Part shown: positions 39,062 through 49,287 of the stretch, in pieces
Position numbering within the stretch: position 1 is the stretch's first letter
Layout of the letters: each line of letters begins with the position of its first letter
Assembly: GCA_905331475.1 (NCBI GenBank)
Contig: CAJNYU010003505.1
Location: 149,442-213,441 of the forward strand
Direction of reading: 5' to 3'
Length of the DNA stretch: 64,000 nt
Source: Rotaria socialis
Lineage: Eukaryota; Rotifera; Eurotatoria; Philodinida; Philodinidae
The notes under the pieces: model-generated
The model's database searches: none
What the model was told of the DNA's origin: nothing
What the model saw: the letters and a program-made list of their open reading frames with translations, nothing else
Position numbers and translations under genes: made by a program

Positions 39062-39503
39062 NNNNNNNNNNNNNNNNNNNNNNNNNNNNNNNNNNNNNNN
39101 NNNNNNNNNNNNNNNNNNNNNNNNNNNNNNNNNNNNNNNNNNNNNNNNNNNNNNNNNNNNNNNNNNNNNNNNNNNNNNNNNNNNNNNNNNNNNNNNNNNN
39201 NNNNNNNNNNNNNNNNNNNNNNNNNNNNNNNNNNNNNNNNNNNNNNNNNNNNNNNNNNNNNNNNNNNNNNNNNNNNNNNNNNNNNNNNNNNNNNNNNNNN
39301 NNNNNNNNNNNNNNNNNNNNNNNNNNNNNNNNNNNNNNNNNNNNNNNNNNNNNNNNNNNNNNNNNNNNNNNNNNNNNNNNNNNNNNNNNNNNNNNNNNNN
39401 NNNNNNNNNNNNNNNNNNNNNNNNNNNNNNNNNNNNNNNNNNNNNNNNNNNNNNNNNNNNNNNNNNNNNNNNNNNNNNNNNNNNNNNNNNNNNNNNNNNN
39501 NNN
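39062..39503. other. Assembly gap (442 N)
   Basis: A run of Ns. Any open frame read across it is meaningless. Confidence 1.
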
Positions 39504-39635
39504 AAATTTCAGCATTTTTCAACAAATCCTCTTCGAGATGTCCATCTCTGAAAATATTGGCGTTTTTCTATAGAAGTTGCATATCTTGAGAATTTCATAT
39601 CTCAATGAAAGATTGTTCAAAAATGCTGAAATTTG
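39504..39635. repeat. Hairpin-forming inverted repeat beside the gap
   Basis: AAATTTCAGCATTTTTCAAC at 39504 and its inverted partner GTTCAAAAATGCTGAAATTT at about 39614-39634 can pair, with a spacer of about 80 bp. Confidence 0.85.
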
Positions 39636-40008
39636 TTTTATGTGCTAGTCTCATTGAGGTTTTCATGTTTACAAAGTTTCAGGTCGAAATTCAAAAATTT
39701 GATTTTGCTTCGAAAGTAAGATCCTGCAGAGAAAGCTTACTGAAAAATCGAATATCTCTGTCCAGGTAAGCCATGGGTAGCTCATCTTTTAAATACGTTA
39801 GTTTCTCGATGAGAGTGATCATTTCCCCGGAACAAGGTCAATTTTACTGCTTAACAGTTCACAACCTTCCATTGTAAGTCCAAAATAGATTTACTATAAA
39901 TATCATTATAGATAAGAAATCCCACTATTTATCCGTGCAACAATCTCTTGAATGTTAATTGGTTTATAAAATTGTCAATAACGATTGCAGAACTTTTGGT
40001 CAGACCTA

Positions 40009-40605
40009 AGCAGTTCAAGATATAGCTATAGCGAGAACTTGAGTATGGCTCGATAGCAGAATTTTGCGCAGACACTCTCATTTAATTATTTTATTGAAGG
40101 CAGTATCATTTTTGTGATTGTAAGTATTTCATTTTGTTTTAAATTCATTCATTTTATAAAGCAGTAAAACTGAAATGTATTCTTGTATTCTAATATATAA
40201 CTTACACCAAACTGGTCAGAACAGATATTTTACATTTGAATAAAATGATGATTAACAATGTTTGTTGAGTTTTAAGATATGATTGAAGTTTTTCCTCGTA
40301 TCCCTCCAGTTTTCGCAGCCATTGGACAGATTTTTAGATAGCGCAATTAAGTCCTCGGCGACTATTGTTTGCGTGTGAGTGTAGGTGGGAGTATGAGTTT
40401 TCTAATGAGTCAACGGAAAATACTCTTCCAACCATAGGGAATTTTGCAAATATGCAAACCAGTATCTATACATAGATTTAGCATTTGCGCATAAAAATGA
40501 TACGACATGTAGCAAGGAATCTGTAAAAATTAAAATATTCTAATGATCTCAAATAGGATCGAAATTCTAAGTAGAGTTGATATAAATAGCAGACACAAGT
40601 TGAAT
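40009..40605. other. Intergenic, no gene seen
   Basis: AT-rich flank between the mariner element and the 3' end of the TBC gene. Confidence 0.4.
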
Positions 40606-41571
40606 TTATTCAATGCGCAATTGTTTCATGTGAGTAACGAGATTTTCCATTGTTGATGGCACAGTTTCTTCTTCATCCTCATCGTCGTCCGATGATGTAG
40701 CGATTAAATCCTGACTTTCTTTGTTTTCTTTATGAGCTCGATTGGCTGCTTCCAATCGTGCTTTTAATTTTTCTTCGAAGACCTTTTGGCGTAAATGAAC
40801 AAAATCATATTGACTCAAATCGTAATCTTTTGCGTGTTGAACTATTGATATGGTTAGATCATTGGCTTTCGGATCGAATAGTGGTAACGATGGATCCAAT
40901 CTTAGATATCCATAGATGTCGGCAACTTTCTTGCTGTTGAGTAAGCCTTCTCGAATATGCTTCATTAGGCTTAAAGCGAATTGAAATAGAAAAATATTTG
41001 ATGCTTCAATCAAAGATTGAGTGACATGAGTGTCGAAAAACAGGAAGAGTGCTTCGAACGGCAGAACACCGACGCACAATGTAGTAAACCATTTTTGAGC
41101 GTAAGTTTCGGGGAAAATATAATTTTTGGCGAGATGTTCGTGAATTTCTGGCTCATGATTCGCGAGAAGATAGTCAAATACGTAAGCATCGATAGCGAAT
41201 GCAACAGGTTCTGCAGTCCAATAGCCGACGAGAACAGTACGATGAAGTTGACGCATAGTTTCGATCACTTTGGACGGCGAATGAGTGAGCAGAAGAAAAC
41301 CAGCTACATAGGACATTGCCTGATGATAGGAGCCGAATTCGTTTTGAAGACATGATAAAACTTCCATCAAAGTTCTTTGTTGAGCGGGACCCACAAATGT
41401 ACGCTCGGCATCATGACGAATAATTCGTTCGTAGTTCAAACTTCCAGTCGAAGTTTCCTCAATGTCATCATCGATGCGCTCAAGAATTTTCGTAGAAGGT
41501 AAAAATGAGTAATTCAAACGTAGAATAGGTGCTTCACGTTCCTCTTTCCAAAAATCGACTCGTCGCAACAT
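40606..41571 (-). CDS. TBC-domain (Rab GTPase-activating) protein
   Basis: A single uninterrupted 321-aa frame on the minus strand. The TBC signature is visible: IRHDAERTF (51-59) carries the arginine finger R57 in the IxxDxxRT motif, and SYHQAMSYVAGFLLL (81-95) carries the glutamine finger Q84 of the YxQ motif. In most TBC proteins that motif reads YxQGM; here Gly is Ala. Helical sequence typical of the C-terminal TBC lobe follows (PFEALFLFFDTHV), then a coiled, acidic tail with DDDEDEEE (about 295-302). TBC proteins stimulate GTP hydrolysis by Rabs and control membrane traffic. Lack of introns is unusual for this window and could mark a retrocopy, though the frame is intact. The specific Rab cannot be inferred. 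Confidence 0.82.
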   Translation of the reverse strand: MLRRVDFWKEEREAPILRLNYSFLPSTKILERIDDDIEETSTGSLNYERIIRHDAERTFVGPAQQRTLMEVLSCLQNEFGSYHQAMSYVAGFLLLTHSPSKVIETMRQLHRTVLVGYWTAEPVAFAIDAYVFDYLLANHEPEIHEHLAKNYIFPETYAQKWFTTLCVGVLPFEALFLFFDTHVTQSLIEASNIFLFQFALSLMKHIREGLLNSKKVADIYGYLRLDPSLPLFDPKANDLTISIVQHAKDYDLSQYDFVHLRQKVFEEKLKARLEAANRAHKENKESQDLIATSSDDDEDEEETVPSTMENLVTHMKQLRIE

Positions 41572-42460
41572 TTTGATTTGGACACCAGTACATTCACCAA
41601 TTATTTGATGTTTTCTTTTTCTTCAAGCCTTCTGGTGTTTAGAGTACTTTTGCAATTACATGATTCATTCATCTATCATTCTTTACGTGTGTTCTTCGTG
41701 TTAGCCAGATGGCAGTGTTTGATGATACTATCAGTGTTCTAAAAAATTCAGGCCTATCAAATATACTACTAAAAAGAAAATAGACGACAGCAGATTGCAT
41801 ACATAATGTTGTTATGTCTCGCTTATATTGAGCCCCTCACCAAAACTGAGCGGAGTAGATATAAGGGAAATTGCCAAGAACGTATATAAAAAATGTAGAA
41901 GAACATCGAAAGCGAATATTTATTGTTGTGCTTGTCGTCAATTTCCTGGGAAAATTCAGTTCGACGCAATCAGAGATGAGCGAGCATGTGTGCATGTGAA
42001 GAATGGAACCATTCTCTTCTATCCACATTCTCATTTATATGTATCAATATAGGATATTATGGCCCCGAGTTATTCTATACATGCCATTTTTTCTCGCAGC
42101 ACCTATTCGGAGACTATCATTACAGATAAATCAATTCATATTTCTTCCGCTCGTCATATACGATTATCAAGCAAGCTAAACAGAAATTCTACGCAATCAC
42201 TTACAAATTCTAAATTCTTTTTACACTCAAAAGAACACCATTTATTGACACACACTGATAGTAACAATAAATAGTCAGACGCTCAGGATCAATACAATTT
42301 GACAATTAGCATTATCTATACTCTTATTTGAAACATTTTGAATTAAAACTTTTAAATGTTCTTGAAACAAGAAAAGTCACTTACGTAGTTTATTGAAATT
42401 TTAATGCTAACTACATTGTTCTGGAAACATTAAGTCAATAGTAGCAGTTGACCGTGGCAG
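41572..42460. other. Intergenic, no gene seen
   Basis: Overlapping short frames on both strands (41828-42052) with no family resemblance. It should hold the TBC gene promoter. Confidence 0.4.
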
Positions 42461-44764
42461 CTACTCATGTTTGTTATTATCTACTTTCTGTTCGTCAAAG
42501 AGAATTTTCGGCATAGTTCTAATGCGTTTGACACGAATAAGGTTTGGCGATTGTTTGCCCCCATTGTTATCAGCAGCAACAACTGCGTTCAGTTTCGAAT
42601 TAGCCGACTTTAAATGGATGGTATCAATTTGTGAGATTGGAGACTCACTTGCATTTCGTAAAGCACTTATTGGGGAGGCTTTCACATGTATTTTGCTGTC
42701 ATTTATTTTCATAGAGCGTGTTAGTTGTATGTTTTTATCGAGTTCATCTAAACGAATAGCCGTTGCGACAATCGATGAGCGGATATCATCAATGGCAGTT
42801 GTTTCTGTTTTTATTGGATGTGCAGACACATGTGTGACACGTACGAGATCCATGTTAGCAATGCTACTAATTACGTCTTGGCAATGTTTTTCTATGATTA
42901 TCAGCTGTATTCTGGTGTTTGGATAGGTTTTCATCAAAAATACTTGATCTTCGCTTTGGTTTAAGTTTCGTAGAAGAGGTATGATCATGTTTTTTTCTGA
43001 TGGAAATGAACCGTTCGCAAATGTGTCTCTGCTTTTTCTTGTTCAGATGACATATTTAATGATTGTTCATTCAGATTCGATGCAGTTGATATTGTTTCGA
43101 TCGTTTTATCTGTTGGAGCGGAGAGAGTGGTCATTGGCTTTTGCTCAACACTTCCACAGGGTTTTGCTGAAAGATCATTTAGTGTAGCATGTGTAACATG
43201 TTCAAACTATTTTCTTTCTTATTTCATGGAAATTTTTGGAGAAATGCTTGATCTAATCGTACTTTTGTCAATTTCACTACGTGTAAGATGACTCCGTGAA
43301 GTAACATAAGAAACAATAGTAGATGATTCCTCGTTATTGATATTAGTAGTTTTGTTAAATTTGTATCATTTATGGCGACAATTACGATTAGAGTATCTAC
43401 AACATAAATGAAAAAGTATATTATTTTGGTATATTTACTTGGAACATACTTTTTATAGCAACACACTAAGCAACAACTAATGGTTAGAGCCAATATAAAA
43501 CTTAGGCCGACGAGTATTCGAATCAGTTTTGTATTATTAGTTTCTCCTAAATAATAAAGAAGGAGAATAAATTACTAGGAAATATTTAACAAATCCATTT
43601 AGGAACCTGCTGTCGAGATTTTTGTTATTGTTGTTGTAATGTATGTAACTCCGGGACATGTATTCTCACCATTTTCTGTGACATAGAATGTAAAGCAATA
43701 TTGTAGTGATTGTGAATTTTGGCTAAAACAAAACCGAAATGTAATTTTTTGAACTAGTGACTTCAATTAAAATGTACCTGTCGAGAGCAATTGCACACAT
43801 TACTTGATAGCCAATTTGGTTTGTAGTTGGTTTCCATGTCAAATTTTTATAGTAAATGCTAGAATTAAATTTTATTGAGAGACGTCTGAATCATGCCAGA
43901 AAAAGACTACGTTGAGATATCAATAATAGTGACAATTGTTCCACAATTATTGATCGCTAATAATGTTGACGTGAGCGTTTGATTGACTTTGAGTGGTGTA
44001 CATGAATCTGCAAGAAGTAACACCTCTGGTTGATAGACGCATGATGATGCAGCAATAACTTTTACAAGAAATTGTGCTGGTACTGAACTTAGCGGTGTCA
44101 TACTCGATGCATTCAAGAAGTCTTCTACCTATGCATGAAGAAGAAAAAAAGAAAAATCAATACTGTTTTCGGCAATGAAAAATAGCAAAAATAATCATGA
44201 GTTCAATAGCAAATTTGTTGTCAACTACTTGGCCAGTAATTAAAATAGTACAGTTTGAATAGATCATTGTATTTGTTGGCAGTGAACTTGGTGGACAAAC
44301 AGTATCCCATTCATCAACACCATTGGATGATGTTGCCAAACGGCAACGCAAGTTGTCTCCATCAGCATCACTCACTGGTATTATTATACTTGTTGTTTCG
44401 CTTACTTTAATAATGATTCGGGACATCACAGTAGAAACTGGAGCATTATTGTACTTGCCATTATCCATTCTTGACACTAGATTAATGTATGTTAAAATTG
44501 ACCAAGTGCTTCCGCCTGCTGTTAAAGCACCCCACGAACCACCTCGAAAAGATAGTGAAACATCACTACCATTTGGAACATAAACTGTATTTAAACGTTG
44601 TCCAATAGTGATACCGTTTGATACTGAGACATCGGTGCAATACGGTGTAGAAGAAATAGTTCTCAAGCCAGTAGGGCAAGTATAGGCACACAAACTAATG
44701 ATCCTACTAAATGTATTCAACGAACTGAATGAGCTTCTTGATTCAAGACAATGATCTGTGCACT

Positions 44765-44800
<36 letters not shown>
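42461..44800 (-). pseudogene. Single-pass membrane protein gene with extracellular Ser/Thr/Cys-rich domain, probably damaged
   Basis: On the minus strand, exon-like pieces read: 44773-44200 (extracellular, with LSFRGGSWGALTAGGSTWS, IPVSDADGDNLRCRLATSS and VDEWDTVCPP), then 44130-43780 after acceptor GCATAG (FLNASSMTPLSSVPAQFLV ... NLTWKPTTNQIGYQVMCAIA), then 43735-43610 (LQYCFTFYVTENGENTCPG), then a hydrophobic membrane span at about 43535-43450 (ILVGLSFILALTISCCLVCC), and a hydrophilic tail down to TAG at 42461. I recognise no named family; the style is a secreted/ectodomain repeat protein with a cytoplasmic Ser/Thr tail. An in-frame TAG at about 43912 (after TIIDIST) and a frame change near 42990 suggest a pseudogene, although unmodelled introns could explain either. 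Confidence 0.5.
44766..44800. repeat. (GA)n microsatellite at an exon border
   Basis: About 17 GA units; read on the minus strand it is a (CT)n tract ending in CAG, so it forms the polypyrimidine tract of the acceptor for the ectodomain exon. Confidence 0.85.
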
Positions 44801-44802
<2 letters not shown>

Positions 44803-44903
44803 TGTTTAAGTGCAATTATCAGAGACTTTCGATCAAAGCGAGTAAATAATTCATCAATAATATTATCGCTGATTTTCCTTTTCATTGATGTTGTTGCATA
44901 CAA

Positions 44904-46842
44904 TTATTTTTCTACGTAAAATTATTTCGTCGCTAAAGAAACTAAAGTTAATCTCAAAATGTTTTTTTTAAGTTAAATTTGATTATCGAGCGTCCTTCAA
45001 AATGAAAAAGAGCGAAATATTGAATAAAAACAAGTCATCTGTTGTTTCAATAACAGATTACTTTTTACAATGAGTAGATTTCATAAAGCAAGCTGACAGA
45101 TGAATTGTACACTCAGCAGTAAGTTGTGCTGCTCAATAATGGTGAAATATCAATTAGAGAAGCATCTGGTAGAAAATAAACTAGTATTTTGAAGGAAATC
45201 TTCAAGGGTTTTAGAAGGTTTCTTTATTTAAAAAAGAAATAGAGTCTTGAATCTAATTTTCTACTTAGTAATTGAAGTATATTCACAGAAGAATCCTTTA
45301 ATTTTCTCCAATTAATATATTCAGTTCGGCATTAGATGGCTACCGCATGGTGTTGTATGTGCTGATTTCTACTAGTGGCTGATTGTTGAAGAGCAATAGC
45401 CAACCTATTCAATACGGTTATGTTGCTGATGTGTTGCTATTTATTGTAAAACATTTTTGTTATTTTTTGTACTGTATTTTAACAAGATTTTAAAATCGAC
45501 ATGTTAGTGCAGCATGATAATTCAACTCAAGAATTACTGATATCATAACTAGTAGGAGTTTTAACTTGGGCTGCCATCAGAACTGAAAATGAAACAAAAT
45601 TGAGATAATAATTAATCGCTATGCTTTTGAAAAACAGATCTTCAATCAACAAACAATAAAAATATCTGCTAATTAGGATGGTTTGATTAATTCTATTCTT
45701 ATTGCGAAATAAGGAAGTGAAATTAAACTTTACAAAACTCAAACTGACAATTCTAAAGCTATTGATCATTAGAAGAATTGTTTAGTTAAATTCAAAAAAC
45801 ATGGAAGTAGACAAATTTACTAAAACAGCAATGTAAATTGCCAATGACAGTGCATTTTACAGGCACACAAATGAATTAATATAGAAATATCTTTTGAATG
45901 AAAATTACGACGATGGCATATTCTATCGGCAATTATGTTATCTTTCTATCAATGTTTGGAAAAATATCTGAGCTGCTGTTGATTTAGGATTGTTCCGCTT
46001 TGTATGCTACAGGAATTAATTAATGTATTCGTATCCCTCATAAAAAAAGTAGGCAGAAGTCGTCCTAAAAATTCGATGAAATCGTTCGCTACATGTTTTT
46101 TAAATTTCTCAGTGGTAAATTTAACGAAGTAGTTGAGCGGTACGAAAATACTTTCTAAGTTGATATTTCATATTTAACTATCTTCTTTTTCAACTTATAA
46201 ACTTTAACTTCTCTGCAAATTTTTCAAAAAAAAAATTGTCTATTTTCTCTTTTCGTCTTTAGGATTTGATTGACGCTTGAATGATTTGATCATCTGAAGG
46301 ATTATTTCTGAAAAATAAGCAGTAATAAAAATCAGAAGGGCTCTTACATAAATATAGAGAAATTACTTAATGCAAATAAAAAATTCTATTCTCAATTCCT
46401 GTAGCTCTAATTTGATCCGGCTTTTAAAAGAATATTTCATACGTTTTGCCTGTAATTCTTGGATAGGATTGAAGTATGTTTTAATAAATAAATTTTGAAG
46501 AAATATTGATTCGATTGCAAATAATATAGATAGTTATCTTTTACGTCTTTGCAAAATAGACTTTGTGCGATGATCTACGTTACAAAATTATGTAAAAAAA
46601 GAAAGATCTTGTTCTTGAGTAAATATCGAAATTAATCCTTTACATACATCACCCTTGAGTTTCGAATGTAAAACTTTACAAAAGAAAATAATTGACTTCA
46701 ATCGGTAGTATCGCGAAAGAAATATTATCAATTTGTGATGCTGTGTTTATGATTCATCGGTCACCCACGCACAAAATGACGTCGATACTTGTTCTCGAAA
46801 GAGAATATTGACTCATTTTCTCTTTTCTTCATAGCAATTCTG
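44904..46842. other. Intergenic, no gene seen
   Basis: About 1.9 kb of AT-rich DNA. A short frame at 45527-45769 (-) shows no domain. Confidence 0.4.
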
Positions 46843-46850
46843 TATAAAAG
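46843..46850 (+). promoter_or_regulatory. TATA box of the EF-loop gene
   Basis: TATAAAAG lies 103 bp before the ATG at 46953, leaving room for a start site near 46873 and an 80-nt leader. Confidence 0.6.
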
Positions 46851-46952
46851 AGAAAAGAAAGAATAGATCTCGAGTCATAAAAAAACGTTTCTTACTGTAC
46901 GAACAAGCAGAGCAAGCAGCAAGGCATTTACTAAACCTATTAAATAATAGTG

Positions 46953-47356
46953 ATGAGTAAGTTTCAATATTCTGAGTAGAATATTTGTTGTTTTCTAATA
47001 TATATATTTGAATATTTTATATAGATTATTTAACAAGAAAACTTGAAGAAAAAATTGGCTTAGATTTGAATGGTGATGGTCGAATTGGAGGACCTGGAAT
47101 AACTGCTAAACTTGAACAAGCAACTCATATTGATTTTAATCATGATGGAATTATTGGCGGATATAGACCACCACCGGGTGGAGGTAACTTTATCGGATAC
47201 TATTTATTTAGCATAACTTTTTTATTTATTTATCTAACAGGTCTTATTGGTAAAATTGAACGGCTAACACATATTGATATAAACCGAGATGGATATATTG
47301 GTGGTCGACCTGGATATCATTGCCCTCCACCGCCATCTCATAACAAGAAACATTAA
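46953..47356 (+). CDS. Small protein with three short EF-loop (DxNxDGxIGG) repeats
   Basis: Three coding exons: 46953-46956 (just ATG plus one base), 47025-47183 and 47241-47356, with donors GTAAGT and GTAACT and acceptors ATATAG and CTAACAG; 92 aa. The protein has three copies of a calcium-loop-like unit: LDLNGDGRIGG, IDFNHDGIIGG and IDINRDGYIGG. Each is preceded by a short helix (KLEEKIG, KLEQATH, KIERLTH), and the last is followed by a Pro/His tail with one Cys (GYHCPPPP). The loop has the D-x-N-x-D-G-x-I spacing of EF-hands and dockerins but Gly-Gly at positions 9-10 and no acidic residue at position 12, so it is not a canonical EF-hand. No signal peptide with this start. Function unknown; calcium binding is an inference. 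Confidence 0.8.
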
Positions 47357-49287
47357 TTAGTAATATCCATCAAATATATTGATAACTTGATACTGTTCGT
47401 TTTTTCTCATTTGGCAAAATTAATCTTCTACAACTGTTTGTAAATATGTTTGATACTTCTATTTTTTATTTTTATCAACTAATATTTGTCTCGCAATAAA
47501 AATATCTGACTTAATAATCTCAAAGAGAATTTTTCACTTCATTAATAAAACAATGAATCTGATACGGTTACTATAGCAAGTTGTTTTCTTGCGTTCGAGT
47601 TTCCTCTAATAATTTATCATTTTATGTATTCTTTTTACAAACGTTTAGAAACTCACATGTTTCAAAATTATATTTCTCTCTTTTGGCAGTTATATTATAA
47701 AAAAAAAAAGGATCTATTCAACTCTTGACGTACGAGCTACTAAACTTCATATCAATAGACAGTGATGATAACGATAGTATAAGATCAGACTACGTTCTTG
47801 GCTGTTTTGGTTGGCCGTAGAAAGGCCGAAAGGAAAAATACCGAAAGAAAAAACCGAAAGAAAAATATCGAAAAGGAAAAATGTCGAAAACAGAAAAGAT
47901 AGAAAAAAGCGACGTCTACTAAGTGAAGGTTCTAATAGTTTATTGTTCATTGTTGTTGATCTGATTATTCCATTGGCTTGACAATGATAAACCTTGATAC
48001 TATTGATAAGTAATATCTTATGAAAACTAGCTAAAATAGGCGTAAAATAGTATACAACGATTATAATTCTATCATGATGACTACAGCTTGCTCATTTTTA
48101 TATGGTGACAATCATTCACCATCTCCAGTTATTTCATTTATTATGGGGCAAAAAGGAAAACCTTTGCTTGTATCAGATGAATATATTTTCAAACTGAATA
48201 AAACAACAACAACTAGTAAATACTGGATATGTGTATTTTTCTTTATAACTCTTATTTATCTATGATTTATGCTATGACGCTATTATGATTTCAAGAATAA
48301 AAACATCTTAGTGCAGTTTTTCTATATTTTTCCCTTTCTCTATTTTTCCTTTCGGTCTTTCTACGGCACACCGTTGTCTTCATAAAGCATCATTTATATC
48401 CAGTACGTAAGAATTTTTCTCATGGGAAAGTTTATAGATAGCTATGGAGGCCAGTAGTCAGTATTCTAAATCTATAAAAGACTTGATGAGAGGTTATATT
48501 TGTACAGTTCTTGTTTATCTAGGCGATTGTTCATTTCGAAATTTTTGCTGAAATCGATCAGAATGGAGTTTATGAAATTGAGTCCCGACTTGTAAGTCGA
48601 TCGTTTTGATGTAACTTTTCTTAAAATTTTCTTTTCTGGTCTTTTAATACTTACTAAGCAAAGGAGATGATTTCGAAATCACATGGTAAATAGTAAATTT
48701 TAACGCCTACAAGTGAAGTTCTCGAATGACTTTGATTCTGGGGTAATCAACAATGCAAACAAACTTGAATCATTAACTAAATAAAATGCATATTTTGAAT
48801 TCAACCGTTAAAATTTGGACTACAATAAATTTGATATGATTTTGTTTTCGACATAGTTTCAAAGGTTTGCTTGAGGATTCTCATCCGACATTTTGAATCC
48901 AAACATGTGCAACGATGTCACGTAGAATTATTATTTTCTAAAACATCTTTTCCCAATATAAAATTTGTCTATCGAATGATCCTAAAGATGAATTCTTCAA
49001 TGTCTTGGGAAAATATGAGCACATATTGATCATGGGCAACATTTTGTATCCTTCGCACGCACACACACATATATTTTTCAAAAAGCACTGTTATGATATT
49101 CATATATGGATAAAATTTTCTACTCTATGACAATGATTCACAAAAAAAAAGAAATGTCTACATTCTATTATTCAAGTACTAATAATAATATGGATAACTC
49201 AACCAATAACATGCAAAGATGCAGTGATCGATTTTTGCATAACACAAACTTTCCTGAGAAAAAGTATAAATTTTTAATGTTTATTTT
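47357..49287. other. Intergenic, no gene seen
   Basis: AT-rich. A patch at 47815-47900 repeats CCGAAAG/CGAAAG/CGAAAA units on the plus strand and may be a decayed simple repeat. A (CA)n tract is at about 49058-49068. No gene is supported. Confidence 0.45.

Larger units (their letters stand above)
38896..39770. mobile_element. Foreign insertion inside the mariner element
   Basis: The mariner frame stops at about 38895 next to CCATGGGCGGCGCAAGC. Similar GGGGCGGCGC-type ends occur on hAT-like elements, but the right end is not certain and most of the insert is hidden by Ns. The right-hand part (39504-39635) forms a hairpin. The assignment to a superfamily is only a guess. Confidence 0.4.
37905..40006 (-). 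mobile_element. Dead mariner (Tc1/mariner) element, interrupted
   Basis: Inverted ends: GGTTTGACCAAAAGTTCTGC at 37905-37924 and its inverted partner GCAGAACTTTTGGTCAGACC at 39987-40006, flanked on both sides by TA (37903-37904 and 40007-40008), the mariner target duplication. The span is 2.1 kb, more than the usual 1.3 kb, because the transposase N-terminus near 38895 is interrupted by foreign DNA that includes the assembly gap. Confidence 0.9.

Noticed and set aside
38959-39589. Long open frames of 150-188 codons
   Set aside because: They run through the 442-bp block of Ns and contain no real sequence.
42471-42926. 151-codon plus-strand frame
   Set aside because: Antisense shadow of the tail exon of the membrane-protein gene, whose minus-strand reading has a better amino-acid composition.
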